This document shows, in pieces, positions 12,701-24,620 of a stretch of 64,000 nt of DNA; position 1 is the first letter of the stretch, and each line of letters starts with the position of its first letter. The stretch comes from Vitellaria paradoxa (taxonomy: Eukaryota; Streptophyta; Magnoliopsida; Ericales; Sapotaceae), in assembly GCA_019916065.1 (NCBI GenBank), contig CM034239.1, positions 44,408,663-44,472,662 of the forward strand, given 5' to 3'. The notes under the pieces are model-generated. The model was not told where the DNA came from and searched no databases. It saw only the letters and a list, made by a program, of their open reading frames with translations. A program made the position numbers and the translations under genes.

Positions 12701-14384
12701 AGTCAAAGTGCAAAAGGATGATAGGTCCAACGTCAACAGAAAGCACTTTTTCAATATCTACATACAGCTCAGTTAAAAATTAGTCACCTAAAGACAGACA
12801 TTAACTTCATGCGAAGGCAGTTTGATGAGAGTAATTGCTTCAATTGTTGTCATTTAAAACTATGGATAAGGATTAGGCTACATGGCTTTTTCAAGCAGCA
12901 ATCAAATAACTTTTAAGTTGCTGAGGGGGGAAACAATAATCATAAAAACAAAACAAAACAAAGGCATTGTGATATATATACATATGCGCATATATATGAG
13001 CAATGATTTAGACTCTACCAACTAAAAGTAACCTAAATTTCAATAAATGTCTACCCAAACCAAATGGATACACGACTCAAAAGGATTTCAGAATACCATC
13101 ACAAACTTCAAGGCAGTTAGTGTAACATCCCCAACCTTCAAAGTCTGATCAATGAACTATTAAAAGTTTTTGACATTATAGTTTTCTCTACCCTGTTTGA
13201 TGTATAAAAGTTAAAAATCGAAAAAAAAAAAATAGCATAGGAAAGGTTCCCTAGACCAGTGACACAAAACTGAAAAAGACGACATCGCAAATTTGCAAGG
13301 AAAAAATTTGCCCACGTGGAGTTTTAGGCATCACCCACAAAGGAAAAAGGATTCAAGCAATCAAAAATTAAAAACCCCATGAGTCTCAGACTCTCAGGGG
13401 AGAAAAAATAGAAACAACCACCAAAATCTGACAACAAATAAAACATCAGACATCAGAATTATCAAAGCATTCCCATTAACATTTAAGATTTCAACAGAAT
13501 AACTGATCATCCAATACAAAAACAATGTCAGGGTTCAATCCATGAGTTGGAGGATCAACCATCAACTCCTCTAATATTCATCTGTAATAAGAAAGCATAT
13601 GCCTAAAAAGCTAGTTTCTGAGTTACAAATCAAAGCGTATAATTCTTATATAGCATTATATTCATGCATTCTATTCCCGCTACGCATAAAAACACAACAC
13701 GTGATAGAAATGAACAGAGAAAGAGGATTCATGTAACCAAACCCAACTAGTTTGGGATTGAGACTTTGTTGAGCTGTTTTCTATTCATGCATGGTGACAG
13801 AGAGAAAACAAATGATAATTAGGCTCCATTTGTTTCAATTTAAAATGTTTTATTGAAAAAATTTTGCTCATAAAATTTTGCTCATGTTTCAGCAAAATTA
13901 TTTTTTGAAAAACACTACATTGAAACAAACGGAACCTAGGTACATGACATTTTACTAGGACTGGACCAAGTCCCACATAACATAAAAGTTGACTCCATGA
14001 AAATAAAGTAAAGCTTTGGCATTAAGGAGTAAAAGGGAAATGCAGATCTGGAGTGTTTAGACGAGAAATATTGCAGCAAGCTGAGTTGTAATAAATAAGA
14101 ACAATTTTTTCTAGGTTGGGGAGCAGCAAGAAAAGCCAACAAAAGCTCTCATTCTGTAATTGAGCTTGTTAAAGGTCATGGCTTAAGTTCGGGCCTATAG
14201 TAATCCATAAACAGCAGTACATCATCAAATTTAATAACAGTTTTGTTCAACATTCATGGGAATGACAACATAACAAGCAATGGCCCAAAAGGCAGAAGCA
14301 TTAATTGAAGTTGCCAGCTATGCTACCCATTTGACTTCCTCACATTCCACCTCCAATATAAACCCCAAAATACATTCTCTTTCT
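9732..14384. other. Gene-poor stretch with short repeats
   Basis: No coding region could be supported. It lies downstream of the trihelix gene on that gene's strand, and a strong splice donor past the trihelix stop (16175) means untranslated exons or introns could lie here. One candidate short minus-strand exon is about 12550-12601, ending at a CAG|GTATCT donor. Near 13734-13775 the string CCAACTAGTTTGGGATTGAG matches the 3' end typical of plant RTE/SINE repeats. Confidence 0.4.
9990..10260 (-). mobile_element. Possible tRNA-derived SINE-like repeat
   Basis: On the minus strand GGTTCAAGTCC (around 10145) matches the RNA polymerase III B-box. It is followed by repeat-like text that recurs loosely nearby (CTAAATTATTAGGAAATGA-type phrases). 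No clear A-box or target duplication was found, so this is tentative. Confidence 0.3.
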
Positions 14385-14690
14385 TTTTTCTTTTTGATAA
14401 ATAAAAGAGGATTTTATTAATTAAAGGCATCAACAGGGTGCTACCCAAATACATAACAAATTAGGAAACCATATCCTCCCCAAAAGAATTAAAAATAAGT
14501 AAATAAATAACCTACTAAAAATAGGCTCAACCCCTGAAATCCACCTATACAAATTAGTAATATTCCTTTCAACCTATGTAATGGTGTTTCAAGTCCTTCA
14601 AAAACTCTTCTATTCCACTCCCTCCAAATCTACCAAGTAATACAAAAAGGCGCAATTTTCCAAACCAACTTTTTTCTTTTAAACATACTG
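14385..14690 (-). mobile_element. Decayed LINE ORF2 3' end
   Basis: On the minus strand one frame reads with a single stop through WREWNRRVFEGLETPLHRLK. This W(K/R)ERN-R-FEG type motif is the hallmark of the C-terminal end of plant LINE reverse transcriptase proteins. A poly-purine/A-rich tail typical of LINE 3' ends lies at about 14385-14420. The rest of the element is not recognisable, as expected for a 5'-truncated copy. Confidence 0.55.
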
Positions 14691-16205
14691 CTTCCCCAAC
14701 AAGGAACACATATTGAACCCCAAAATATACTCTATAACAAAATATGTAGTATTATGTGTATGTAATTATCAATGAGAGAAAGTAGAAATGACCAAATAAT
14801 TTTCTTTACTAATGAAAAGAAATGGTTACAGATGTTTTGGTAAACACAGTTAAGAGGGAGGGGAAATGGAAAAGAAAAGAATACATGAGTTTTCGTGAAC
14901 CCACTCAACGAGACAGTAGAATTTCACGCCTTTTGATAAGACAACTATAAACAATGAATGACATTTATGAAAAATAGAAATAGAACATAAAAAGCTTCAT
15001 GCGTCCCTTGCCAAAAAAGAAAAGACAAAAAAGGCTTAATCAAGTTTAAAAGCAGTTCTTTGAAAGATTTTTCAATTAAAGACAGGACATCTCATAATTC
15101 AAGAGTCAAGACAAGACTTGAGAAGTTCTCAGACCCTCCTTTAGACTAGATTTGTAGTCTTGAGCCACATTTCTTTTTATAACAAGTATTAAAAATAGAA
15201 ATGGAACTGCATTTAATCTTTTCATGTAGCCTCTGTTTAAAGAGATACATGGCTTGAGGTGAATAGAGCAAGTCGATGATGTTAAGAATCATCCCCAACT
15301 GTCTAGAATTATCCATATGTTCTTATAGTTTTAGAATTATCCATATATCCTATAGTTCTAGAATTTTCCATAATCTTTTTATAAGTGTCTTGAATTAGCT
15401 AGAATTTTCAATAGATATTTTCCTACAACCTTCAAGAACTATAGGTATCTTTAGATTGTTTTACACTAATCTATGGACTAGATTAAATAGGCCACCTTGG
15501 GTGTTTCATTTGTAGAAGAAATAAAGAGTGAGAAGCCTAGAGTGTTGAAGGTAGAGTGTGAGTGTGAGTGTGAGTGTGAGTGTGAGAGTGAGAGTGTGAG
15601 TGTGAGTGTGAGTCGTAGTGTTATTTGTACAAAGTTTGTACAGAAGTTTGCCTAAATACAATCCTAATTTATTTAAAGTGTGCACTTTCACTCATCACAT
15701 GAAACTGTCTCACAATCACAAAACAACTTTTCGACCATTGTAACATCATTCTGGTCTTATTTTCTGAAACAAAAAATTTCTGGAAGAATATATTTTTTCC
15801 TTTCGTATTTTCATGGACAATAATAACCATTACACAAATAAAATAAAGAATGCATTATTCAATAGCACTAACAACCTCCTCTATAAGGAGGAAGACAGTT
15901 CCAAATGTGCTCCTTTTATACTTATTTAGACACTTATACAAACAACCTCTTCTATAAGGTTAAACAAAGGTCAAAATGCTCCTTTTATGCTTATTTAGAC
16001 ACATATATAAAGAGTCACCAACATGTCAGGACTCCAATGACAATTTCTTAAGCACCTACTATCTACAATCCAATTGCATAATGAGCAACATGTAAATGAA
16101 TTAACCACACAAAGAGAAGGTACAAATATGTAAATTCAGAGTATTAATCCACTATAATGGTAGTTAACGACTTACCAGAAAACACTTATATTCAACCTTA
16201 TTTAT
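14691..16205. other. Non-coding DNA downstream of the trihelix gene
   Basis: No coding region was recognised. It contains the hexamer array at 15553-15613 and two copies of a phrase around TCCTTTTATRCTTATTTAGACAC (about 15910 and 15980). A consensus splice donor CTG|GTAAGT on the minus strand (GT at 16175-16174) lies just past the trihelix stop codon, so part of this may be an intron in its 3' untranslated region. Confidence 0.45.
15553..15613. repeat. GTGTGA hexamer microsatellite
   Basis: About ten copies of GTGTGA/GTGAGA. Translated on the minus strand it gives an artificial Thr-Leu/Thr-His repeat, so that open frame is not a gene. Confidence 0.85.
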
Positions 16206-17102
16206 TTAAATGTTGGGAAGAAAGATCAGTGGACTCTCACCAGCTTGTGAAGTTCGCTTTCCTCGCTTTATCTTTTCAAGTTCTATCTGTGAATCCATGA
16301 AAAGCTTCATCCTCTGAATCTCCAAATCCTTAGCAAACTGCATTCTCTGTTTCTCCAGCTCTATCAACTGCCTCTGCTTAGCCTCCTCAACTCTCTCGTA
16401 TATCTTTCCAAACGTCACAATAGCCTCAGCCAAGTGCCCGTAGCCCTCCGTCCCGTTCCCATCACCGTCCCTCCTCCGGCTCCCTGCGCTTGACCTAGAC
16501 CTTGAAGTCTCCGACTCCTCCTCATCTGCCTCCGCAGCCGCCGCAGCGGCAGCAGCCAAATTCCGACGGAAGAAAGAATTGTCGACCACCGCCTGGGGCG
16601 CCGGACGCTTGGATCGAGGTGCGTGGGGAAACGAGTACGGCGGGGGAGGGAGTGCCGGTGGCGGAGAAGGAGCCGGCGGTGTTTTCCGGCGAGCCGCCCC
16701 CACCGGCGGGGAGGGCTTGTAGGAGGAGCCGATGAGAGCGTCGAGGCGGTCAAAGAAGGGCCAGGTGCTGGCGTAGCTGCCGTTAGACTGAGAAACCCTA
16801 GCCTTCTCGATCTTGTACTTCTTCTTCAAGGTGTCGATGCGGTTCTTGCACTGAACGTCAGTACGGCGGGCCTTCTTGACGTGGCCGTGACGGGCGTTGA
16901 CGGCGTTGGCAACTTCTTGCCAGTGTTTTTGCCGGAGGTTTCCACGGTTCAGCTCGAGGTAACGGTCGCCCCATGCCTCGACGAGCGTGTGAGTGGCGTC
17001 CTCAGACCAGCAGTCCTCCCGCACTGGCATCACCGGTGCCGGGCGCGACGCCGGCGGCAAAGCCGCCGGAGGAGGGGAAGTCCCATCTTCGCCGTCCTCC
17101 AT
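16206..17102 (-). CDS. Trihelix transcription factor, SIP1/ASIL-like
   Basis: Encodes a 298-residue nuclear DNA-binding protein of the plant trihelix (Myb/SANT-like, Myb_DNA-bind_4) family. Residues about 31-123 form the trihelix, with tryptophans at 32, 44 and 61 and the basic VQCKNRIDTLKKKYKIEK segment near 83-100. A proline-rich stretch and an alanine run follow. Residues about 223-283 are a charged coiled coil (EAKQRQLIELEKQRMQF onward), as in SIP1-clade proteins such as ASIL1/2. The start used is the first true ATG (17102-17100); an upstream TTG in frame is not used. The gene is GC-rich against AT-rich flanks. The last 13 residues after KRTSQ are unlike family ends, and a possible donor G|GTGAGA (GT at 16240-16239) sits just before them, so an alternative spliced C-terminus is possible. 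Target genes cannot be told from sequence. Confidence 0.88.
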   Translation of the reverse strand: MEDGEDGTSPPPAALPPASRPAPVMPVREDCWSEDATHTLVEAWGDRYLELNRGNLRQKHWQEVANAVNARHGHVKKARRTDVQCKNRIDTLKKKYKIEKARVSQSNGSYASTWPFFDRLDALIGSSYKPSPPVGAARRKTPPAPSPPPALPPPPYSFPHAPRSKRPAPQAVVDNSFFRRNLAAAAAAAAEADEEESETSRSRSSAGSRRRDGDGNGTEGYGHLAEAIVTFGKIYERVEEAKQRQLIELEKQRMQFAKDLEIQRMKLFMDSQIELEKIKRGKRTSQAGESPLIFLPNI

Positions 17103-17111
17103 GGAAGCCAA

Positions 17112-20100
17112 GTGGTGGTGAGGGTTCGGCGTTGTTAACTAAATTGGTCGCTTTTTGTAGTGCGTCGGTGAGGACGAGTGTGAGAGGGGCGAGAATGTAA
17201 AAAGCGGCGAAGGCGAGGGGGGAGGGGGAGTTGGTACGGTCGGGTTAAGGGGCTGTATTGGTTTCGGGTCGGGGTGCGCGCCGACCAACTTGCCAAAGGA
17301 GAGGGATGTAAAAATTTTGAGTTTCGGACTCGATTGGATGGTGCTAAAATTTAAGGGGGATAAGTTTTAAATGAGGTATAAGATAAGAGGGGGATTATTT
17401 TTAGAGGGTTGGCTCACATTAATATGATATTTATGGAGGGGAATAACTTTTGACTTGATTTTGATGTTTTATAAATAAGAGGAGGTAAATGATGGAAAAA
17501 ATAATCAAATGACTCTTTTGTCCTTGTGGTATACCAAAACTTGGTTACCCATTAAATTAAACTTAGTTACCAAAACTTAATTATATGTTTATGATAATGT
17601 GAAAACCAATTAGTACAAATTAATTTTAGATAAATTAATTATAAATAAATTATGTTATTAATAAATTAAACTTTATAAAATATATAAATTAATTTCGTAG
17701 ATAATAACATCCCAATTTATCCGAAACTTCCTTAGTCGCTTATTTTTTTTCTCCTTATTTAAAAAATATCAATATATGTGTAATTTTGTATAAATTTGTT
17801 AAAAAAATATTATTATATTTGCTAAAAAATAATATTATTATCTTAAAATCACATCACCTCCAATTTGGAAAAAAAAAATTTTCAATCACACGACTCTCTA
17901 TTTGGAAAAAAAAATTATATTTTTTTAATTTTTATTAATATAATTTTTTAATACATTTTTCCATTAAAAAAAGAATTTATTTCTAATATAAAATACATTT
18001 TGTAGGTGAGAAAGGGGGATGAGAAGGGATATAATGGTCCAATTTAGTCTATATAAGGGGGAATAATTTTTGGAGAGCTCAAACCTTCTCCAAAAATAAT
18101 ATACATTTTTCAAAGGTTAAGAAGGGGGGATAATTTTTAGATGGGAGAAATTTTATTTCCCAAACCAAGCAAAAAAATCACATCAAAGCTTATAAGGGTG
18201 TATTATTTTTGGAGGCCCCTATTTGTTGCATCCAATCGGCCCCTTCACAGCTTGCCTCAACTTTTTGGTTAAGCTAACAAACCTGAAGGGGGCTGCAGTA
18301 AGGGTTACAGCAGCAGTAATCCCAAAACGATGTTATTTTGATATTTTTTTCTCAAACTGATACTGTTTTATTTAAGTCCTTTGTATTCGAATATGTATTC
18401 GAATAAAAAAAATATCATATTCGAATATGAATTGATGCATTCAAATATAGAAACTTAAGTAGAACAGCATCATCTTAAATAAAAAAATGACGAAATAACG
18501 TTATTTTGAGTTTATTGCTGTGACAGTAATAAACTTTTAACTACAGTTAGGATGGCCCTCTCATTCGACTTATCCGAAGTCGGTCTATTATTCAAGTTGA
18601 ATAGATGTAAGATTCAAATTTTTTTTTTCAAGATAAAATGGGATTCAAAAATTTTTTTTAATTCATATATCAAATCCGATATAGGGGTAAGACTGCCTCA
18701 GTGCCTAAATCCGATATTTGATCCGAATCTGCTCCGATTTGTCCCAAATTTAACATCTTATACTTTTTGAAGGTTCAATAAATTGAAATTAATAATTATG
18801 TTATGAATTATTATATTTTGTATTTGTTACTTTGAATTGGGATAATGGTGACACTTTAAAATTATGTATCTTTATTATGTATCAATTGGTGAAATATTAA
18901 TTTTGGAGATGTTTATGTATTATTTTGGTGAATTAATATTGTGATTATGTTATATATTATTTTGATTTTGAAAATAAATTATTTGGTAGTAATAGTTTAT
19001 ATATACAATTAAGTTATGTATCAAGATATGGGCGGATTCGGAAGTGAACAAAGAGTTCGAATTTTCAAATATCTGTAGATACAACCGTTCCTCATTTGAG
19101 CGAGAATGGATGTTCAAAAAAATACTCATTTGGAGTTCAGGGTGGATTCAGAGGTAGTGGGAGGGTTCGGAATTTAAATTTAAATATTGTCATATCTACC
19201 TCCAATCTGCTTCGTTGTCATTTTGATCAAAACAAATGTCCTCCTCCTTTTTCTTTTCTCTACTCTTTCTTTTTTTCATTGTTTTTTATTTTTTTCATTT
19301 TTTATTTTCCTTGGTATGTTTTCTTGTCATTTGAAGTTTTATAAAATTTTACAAATTTATATAAAATTTAAAATTTTTTACTTACTATGTGAACGACGAA
19401 ACTATTACCGTAGTTATTACAACTCCAAACGCCCATTTACATTTGTTAAAAACAAAAAAACAAAAAAAAGTGTTTTCTATGGATTAAAAAGAAAATGTTA
19501 CTTCAACAAAATTATAACCGCTTGAATTATTATAAAAATTTAAATGAATTAAAAAAATGCATTGGGGTATTAAATATTGATTTTTGAAGGAGTAAGATCA
19601 AAAAGTATGAAACTAAAAGAGTATAATATTAAAACAAAAAAAAAAATTGCCCATCCTAGCTAGGCACACCATAAAAACATAAGCAGAGTCACCTGCCCAT
19701 TAAGGTCACCTTTGGACTGCAACTTTATTGACAGAGTGGGAAAAAGGTAATTTTAAATTTCCTTTGTCATGAAAACTTAAAAAAAAAAATGGAGAAAAAA
19801 TATATTTACTCATATTTTAAAAATAAAAGTAAAAAATTTTTTACATTGAAACAAAGCAGATCTTGAATTGCAGTGAAAATAAAAGTTCACTGGATGGCCC
19901 ACCCAAAATATAATTGGACCTTTTAAGGATTTATCCAGCCCAAGGTATTAATTCAGGAGTGTTGGAGCAACAGGCCGAATGGGCCAAGTCCGATCATTCT
20001 CCATAACCAATTCTTAATTGGGCTTATATTTGTACATACGGGCCGTGCTCAAACCCATTTATAAAAATATTAATGATTTTCGATAGTCCGTGGCCCATAT

Positions 20101-21059
20101 GCATTTTCAACCTTGTTCTTGTGCACATTTTCGCATGGCTCTTTTCAAATTTTCAATACCCTAATAATTTGATAAAATATTGTTCTAGTCAGGCCTCGGC
20201 AATTTCAGAGGCTCTGTTTGGAGTACAAAATTTTTTCCATAAATCTATCAATATTATAATTTTCTTTAATTTCTCCCAAATCTTTTAACTTTCTCTATAA
20301 AAAAAATTCAACTTTCTTAATTTTTTTTTTAATTTTTACGAGTTTCTACCAAATACAGTTTTTATCAAAAGTGACACGTGGGTAACACTAAGACAAAAAT
20401 TTCCAAAAAAAAAAAAAAATTCATTCATTTTGGCACTCCAAACGTATATTTACGAGCAAATTGTTTTAAAATTCTAATTTTTGTTTTTTATTTTTTGAAA
20501 TAAAACATTGGAAAGTTCATAAGAACATTTCTTTTTCCATATAGTTTTCACTATTAAATAATTTTTGAGGATTCAAAAAATCATTTTTAAAAATATTTTC
20601 TAGAGAATTCTAATGAAACTAATTTGAAAATGAAGTAGAAGAGAGTAGGGTTTCAGTCCATTAGGGTAGCACTAGGGCTGGGCTAGAACGAAATGTTGTT
20701 TGTTATTGCCAAGCATGCAATGTACACATGAATGTTTCTAGATACTAGGTTAGGCCAATTGTGTAGCCCCAAACAAGTTACTTCAAAAGAGAAAAGATGG
20801 TCAGCTGATGACATTGACATAGAGATTATTAGATTAAATTTTAACAGTACAAACACTTTCATTCTATTTTAATTAAAAAAAATTGAATATATTTGGACCA
20901 TTAAATTTTAATCCAATAACCCTAATTGGAAGTCACGGAATTAACATAGTATTACCGTATCAATCCTCCAAATCTAAGTTATTTTGGGGTAGCCCGATCT
21001 AGGCCCAAATCTCCATATATGAATGTATTGCCCCCACCTTCTTCACTGTATTGCATCAT
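17112..21059. other. Trihelix promoter side and gene-poor DNA
   Basis: The first few hundred bases (17112-17350) are GC-richer and hold the 5' flank of the minus-strand trihelix gene. Beyond about 17350 the DNA is AT-rich with no supported gene. Repeated phrases such as GGGGGATAATTTTTGGAG (near 17390, 18055, 18125, 18200) suggest old repeats. Small open frames (for example 18552-18770, 19187-19525, 20073-20288) are not supported. Confidence 0.5.
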
Positions 21060-21290
21060 ACTTCAAAATGGCCAAGGCCCATGGACAGTTCCATAAGCCC
21101 AAGCCTAGTAACACGGGGTTGCGGGCACGATACTTGCCTAAAACTCCCGATAGCTTCAAAAGCCCAACACTTAATGGGCAACCAAGCCCAAACTAATATT
21201 TTACAGGCCCAGCCCATATGCAATGTATGGGCCAACTTACCCAATGCCGATGGGCTCATCTAAGCCCAATGGGCCTTTGAGACATTCCCA
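21060..21290. other. Cluster of GCCCA/TGGGC motifs
   Basis: About eleven AAGCCCA, GGCCCA or TGGGCC/T motifs occur within some 230 bp, in both orientations. In plant promoters TGGGCY ('site II') boxes bind TCP factors near housekeeping genes. No downstream gene was recognised on either side, so the motif cluster is recorded without assigning a promoter. Confidence 0.35.
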
Positions 21291-21430
21291 TGCAGGCATG
21301 GAGAGAAGAGTGTTGCTCTGTTTGGTTAGTCCTAAAGTCGTTTTCCAAGTTACCTATTGAATCCATCAAACTATTAGTTGCAAAAATTGACGGGGTCAAA
21401 CATGCCTTAGGAGTTTGGACTTAGTAGTAG

Positions 21431-21464
<34 letters not shown>
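21431..21464. repeat. (CG)8 followed by (AG)n microsatellite
   Basis: Eight CG dinucleotides run directly into about nine AG/GA dinucleotides. A pure CG tract is unusual in methylated, AT-rich plant DNA and is a sequence type able to adopt Z-DNA. Confidence 0.9.
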
Positions 21465-21678
21465 GATGTGGCCTTGTAGACAGCGAAAATTTTTTTAGCT
21501 TAAGAGATAAGGCAAACACAGCACTGCCAGTTACAGCCACGCCCGCGCTCACATGCGGGTTTGCCAGTTTGCAATGTGACGTGCTCTTGTTTTCTTTCTC
21601 TCGGTCTTTATTCTCTGTTTGGATGTTTGTTTCTTTTGCTTTTGGATTTTGGGATGGAAACTAATGATATCTACTTTA

Positions 21679-21845
21679 GGTTTGTTTGGAGTAAGAAAAA
21701 ATGAGATAAATTGAGATAAATTGTGGTTTGGGGAGAATTCGTAATGCGTGCAATGAGAAAAAAAAATTAATGTGATATAAAGTTAACAAAGATTTATAGA
21801 GATTTTCAGATATTTTTAACAAATTTTTACACGCCAAACGCAGCC
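21679..21845. mobile_element. Tourist-like MITE
   Basis: Starts GGTTTGTTTGGAGTAAG; the right end as reverse complement reads GGCTGCGTTTGGCGTG. It is flanked on both sides by TTTA (21675-21678 and 21846-21849), which contains the TTA target duplication of PIF/Harbinger (Tourist) elements. It is 167 bp and non-coding. Confidence 0.6.
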
Positions 21846-21849
21846 TTTA

Positions 21850-23999
21850 TTATTTAGGATTGACTGGTGTCCGTACCCACAATATCGGCGAAGGAAGATA
21901 TTAAATGCAATGAGAATTAATATAATTTGGTTTTCACTTGGAGGCATATAAATTAATTATTGGCTGATCAAGTAATTAATGGACCCACATGACTGGATGG
22001 TTATATTAAGGGCATATTTAGAGCAAAAAAATAAAAATAAAAGTAAAAACTCCAGAAAAAACTTTACAACAAACTTTTTTTTTTTAACCTAGGATTACTT
22101 AAATTTATATAAATCTATATAAATTTATATATATTTATAAATACCAACAAATTTTTACAAATCTCAATAAATTTTTTACAAGTTCTAATAACATTTCCAC
22201 AAATTTCAATGAAATTTTTACAATTTTCAAAAAGTTCTTACAAAAGTTAAAAAATTTCTGCCGAAATTCATTCGAACAAATGAAAATCAGTTTAAACGGA
22301 ATTATTCATTTCTAAAAAATATAATTTGATAACTGAGTTTTAAATGTCAAAAAGTTACCAAAATTGTGATTTTTTATACTTTTTGAAGCTCCAAGCCCCC
22401 CCTTCCCCCCGGCAACAATATGAGACTCATTGTCCCTAGTCTGTAAAATAAATTTTAACTTGAAACAAAGAAGATTTAAGTTAAATTTTATAAGAAGTTT
22501 CTGTCTAAATTATTATTTCAATAGCTAATGATATATATTTGATTTGATTTTGCAGGTTTGATGATGGGGAATCTCAAAGAGCATGACAGTAGCTTTTATT
22601 TTTTTGTATTTTATTTGATTGATGTTATTATTAGCTTTCTAATACCTTATTTTGATTTAGTTAATTGTAATTAGAATAATATTATTATTAAACCATTTTT
22701 GTTGTAATATTAATGATAAATATTGAATTTTATCTAAGTTTATTGTCACTGGGAATGATTTAATGTCGAAGACACAGTTTTGTTATAAATGTATACAGGT
22801 CAATTAGGGGAAATATAAAAATGTTTTGCTATACAATACCCCAAAAAAAAAAAAAAAAAAATCAGTATAATATTAGCATCTACCGTTGATGATCACTAAA
22901 GACCAAATGCATAAACTCATATTCATGTAATTTTGCATCTGCTAGGCATATATTAAAAGTGACGTCACAATCACTAAAAATCCTTCATTACTAGATCAAT
23001 TATAGTTGTTATTTTGGTCGCTAAAATTTAGTTTCCGCCGCATGACAGATGTTATAGGTCTTTTGCGACTCAAGTTTCTTTATTCACGTGTTTGTGATAG
23101 TTAGATCGATTGATAAAAGGACTTTTAACAATAGTCATTAACGAATACTGAAAATTCTCATCCTAATAGTGGAATTACCATAACATTTCTTACAAAATAA
23201 AAATATTTTTCTCATATATTAAATCTTTCTTCTCTTTTTGTTTTTAATTTTTTACCTTTTACCCGTTTTAATCATTTTCTTTATCTTTCAATTTTTACCT
23301 CTTTAATTACCTAGGACTCAAAATGGGAAAGGTAATTTTTAAATAACAATCAATTTATTTTACTATTGTTACATGTGCATTACGAAATTATTGCGTCAAA
23401 CAATCAGTATAAGATGATTTTCATTATAATTTAAAAATTTAAATTGTATTAATTCGAATTCTAAAATTATAAAAATTGTCATTCGAAATAATTTGGGCCT
23501 AATGGGATCTCCAATTTCTGTGGGCCCATACGAGTCGTAGTAAAGCCCAATATGGAGAATGTGGACTAAAATCAATCGATTTGTGACATGTGTCCTATAC
23601 ACAAAAGCCACGTAGCTGTAGCCTGATGTTGACACGTCATGATCAAAATCCAATTTTGACAATTGGTCCTTGTGGTTGTCATTGTTTTTCCAAATTAAAA
23701 CGTAGTTAATCCAAAACCCACTTAAAAAAAAAAAAAAAAAGAAAGTTATAGAATTATCTCTTCCTACCCAAAAAGCACGATGCCAATCAGCATCATTGAC
23801 GATTCTTTTGAGGTCCCAAATCAACAAAAACCTAATCCAAAGGGAATCCTCACTTTCTTTGGGATAAGATAATGGGCCTTCAAATGTACCCAAATGTCAA
23901 TATGTCATTTCTTCTTATTGCTATGATACAAAAGGCAGGCCAAGAATGTCTAGAGTACATTATGTTTAATTTTATTGTATTTTATGTCAAATTTTATTT
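21850..23999. other. Gene-poor DNA
   Basis: No gene supported. A 165-residue minus-strand open frame (23396-23893) contains a poly-Phe run from a poly-A tract and no recognisable domain, so it is not called. Around 22985-23165 GGTCGCTAAAATTTAG-type text recalls CACTA subterminal sequence, possibly a broken end. Confidence 0.5.
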
Positions 24000-24620
24000 T
24001 ATTTTTTTATTTTCAATTGTAAAAATTAACTCCTGTATTTTTTTATTAAATTTTACTTTGACCTCTTTGTTAAAGTTATTCTCCAAAAATGTCACATGTC
24101 AACCAAACATAATAGACACGTAACATTTTTTGTAACATTTTTTAACGATTCTTGATCAAATGGTCAAATTAAAATTTAAAAATAAGTATTAAGTGAGATT
24201 CAATGTAATGTAAAGATAAAAACTATAAATTTTTCAATAATTCATTTCTAGGGATTATTATTTAAAAGAACTATTGTTGTCATTTAGTTATAATAATAAC
24301 GCTCTTAATTATTTTTATTTATATTTCACATAAAAAATTTTTAAAAATAACATTTTCTTTCACATAATTACTTAGGTCTAAATTGTAGTGGGTGTGCCAA
24401 TAGAACTTTTTTGTAGAGTTCTTTAAGGTCACCACTATTCGCGTGGCAAAGTGGAAAACATAAGTACGTGTTGATCAAAGTAATTACTTTATTGTCCATT
24501 TGCTGCCACGATAAGCATGGGATGACTAATCAGATCTAGACATATACACAACAACATTTATTCAAAGTACACCTTGCCCCAAATTTTCATCAGTAAAAGG
24601 GGGTCAATTCTACATCATAA
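24000..24620. repeat. Old segmental duplication, block X copy 1
   Basis: This block aligns by eye with 28140-29568 apart from inserted MITEs. Shared islands include GTGGCAAAGTGGAAAACA and GGGATGACTAATCA. At about 24373 it keeps the uninterrupted sequence corresponding to the site where the other copy carries a MITE (28561-29212). No coding region is visible. Confidence 0.5.

Noticed and set aside
13531..13541. GGGTTCAATCC as a tRNA/SINE B-box
   Set aside because: No A-box at the right distance and no cloverleaf; a chance match is likely.
15506..15691. Thr-Leu/Thr-His repeat protein
   Set aside because: Translation of the GTGTGA microsatellite, not a gene.
16415..17200. Several plus- and minus-strand open frames over the trihelix gene
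   Set aside because: They are GC-rich shadows of the trihelix frame without domains of their own.
22985..23165. Second CACTA-like end (ATTACTAGA, GGTCGCTAAAA)
   Set aside because: Only one short similarity, no partner end or target duplication.
23396..23893. 165-residue minus-strand open frame
   Set aside because: Contains a poly-Phe run made by a poly-A tract, no domain and no codon pattern; likely chance in low-GC DNA.
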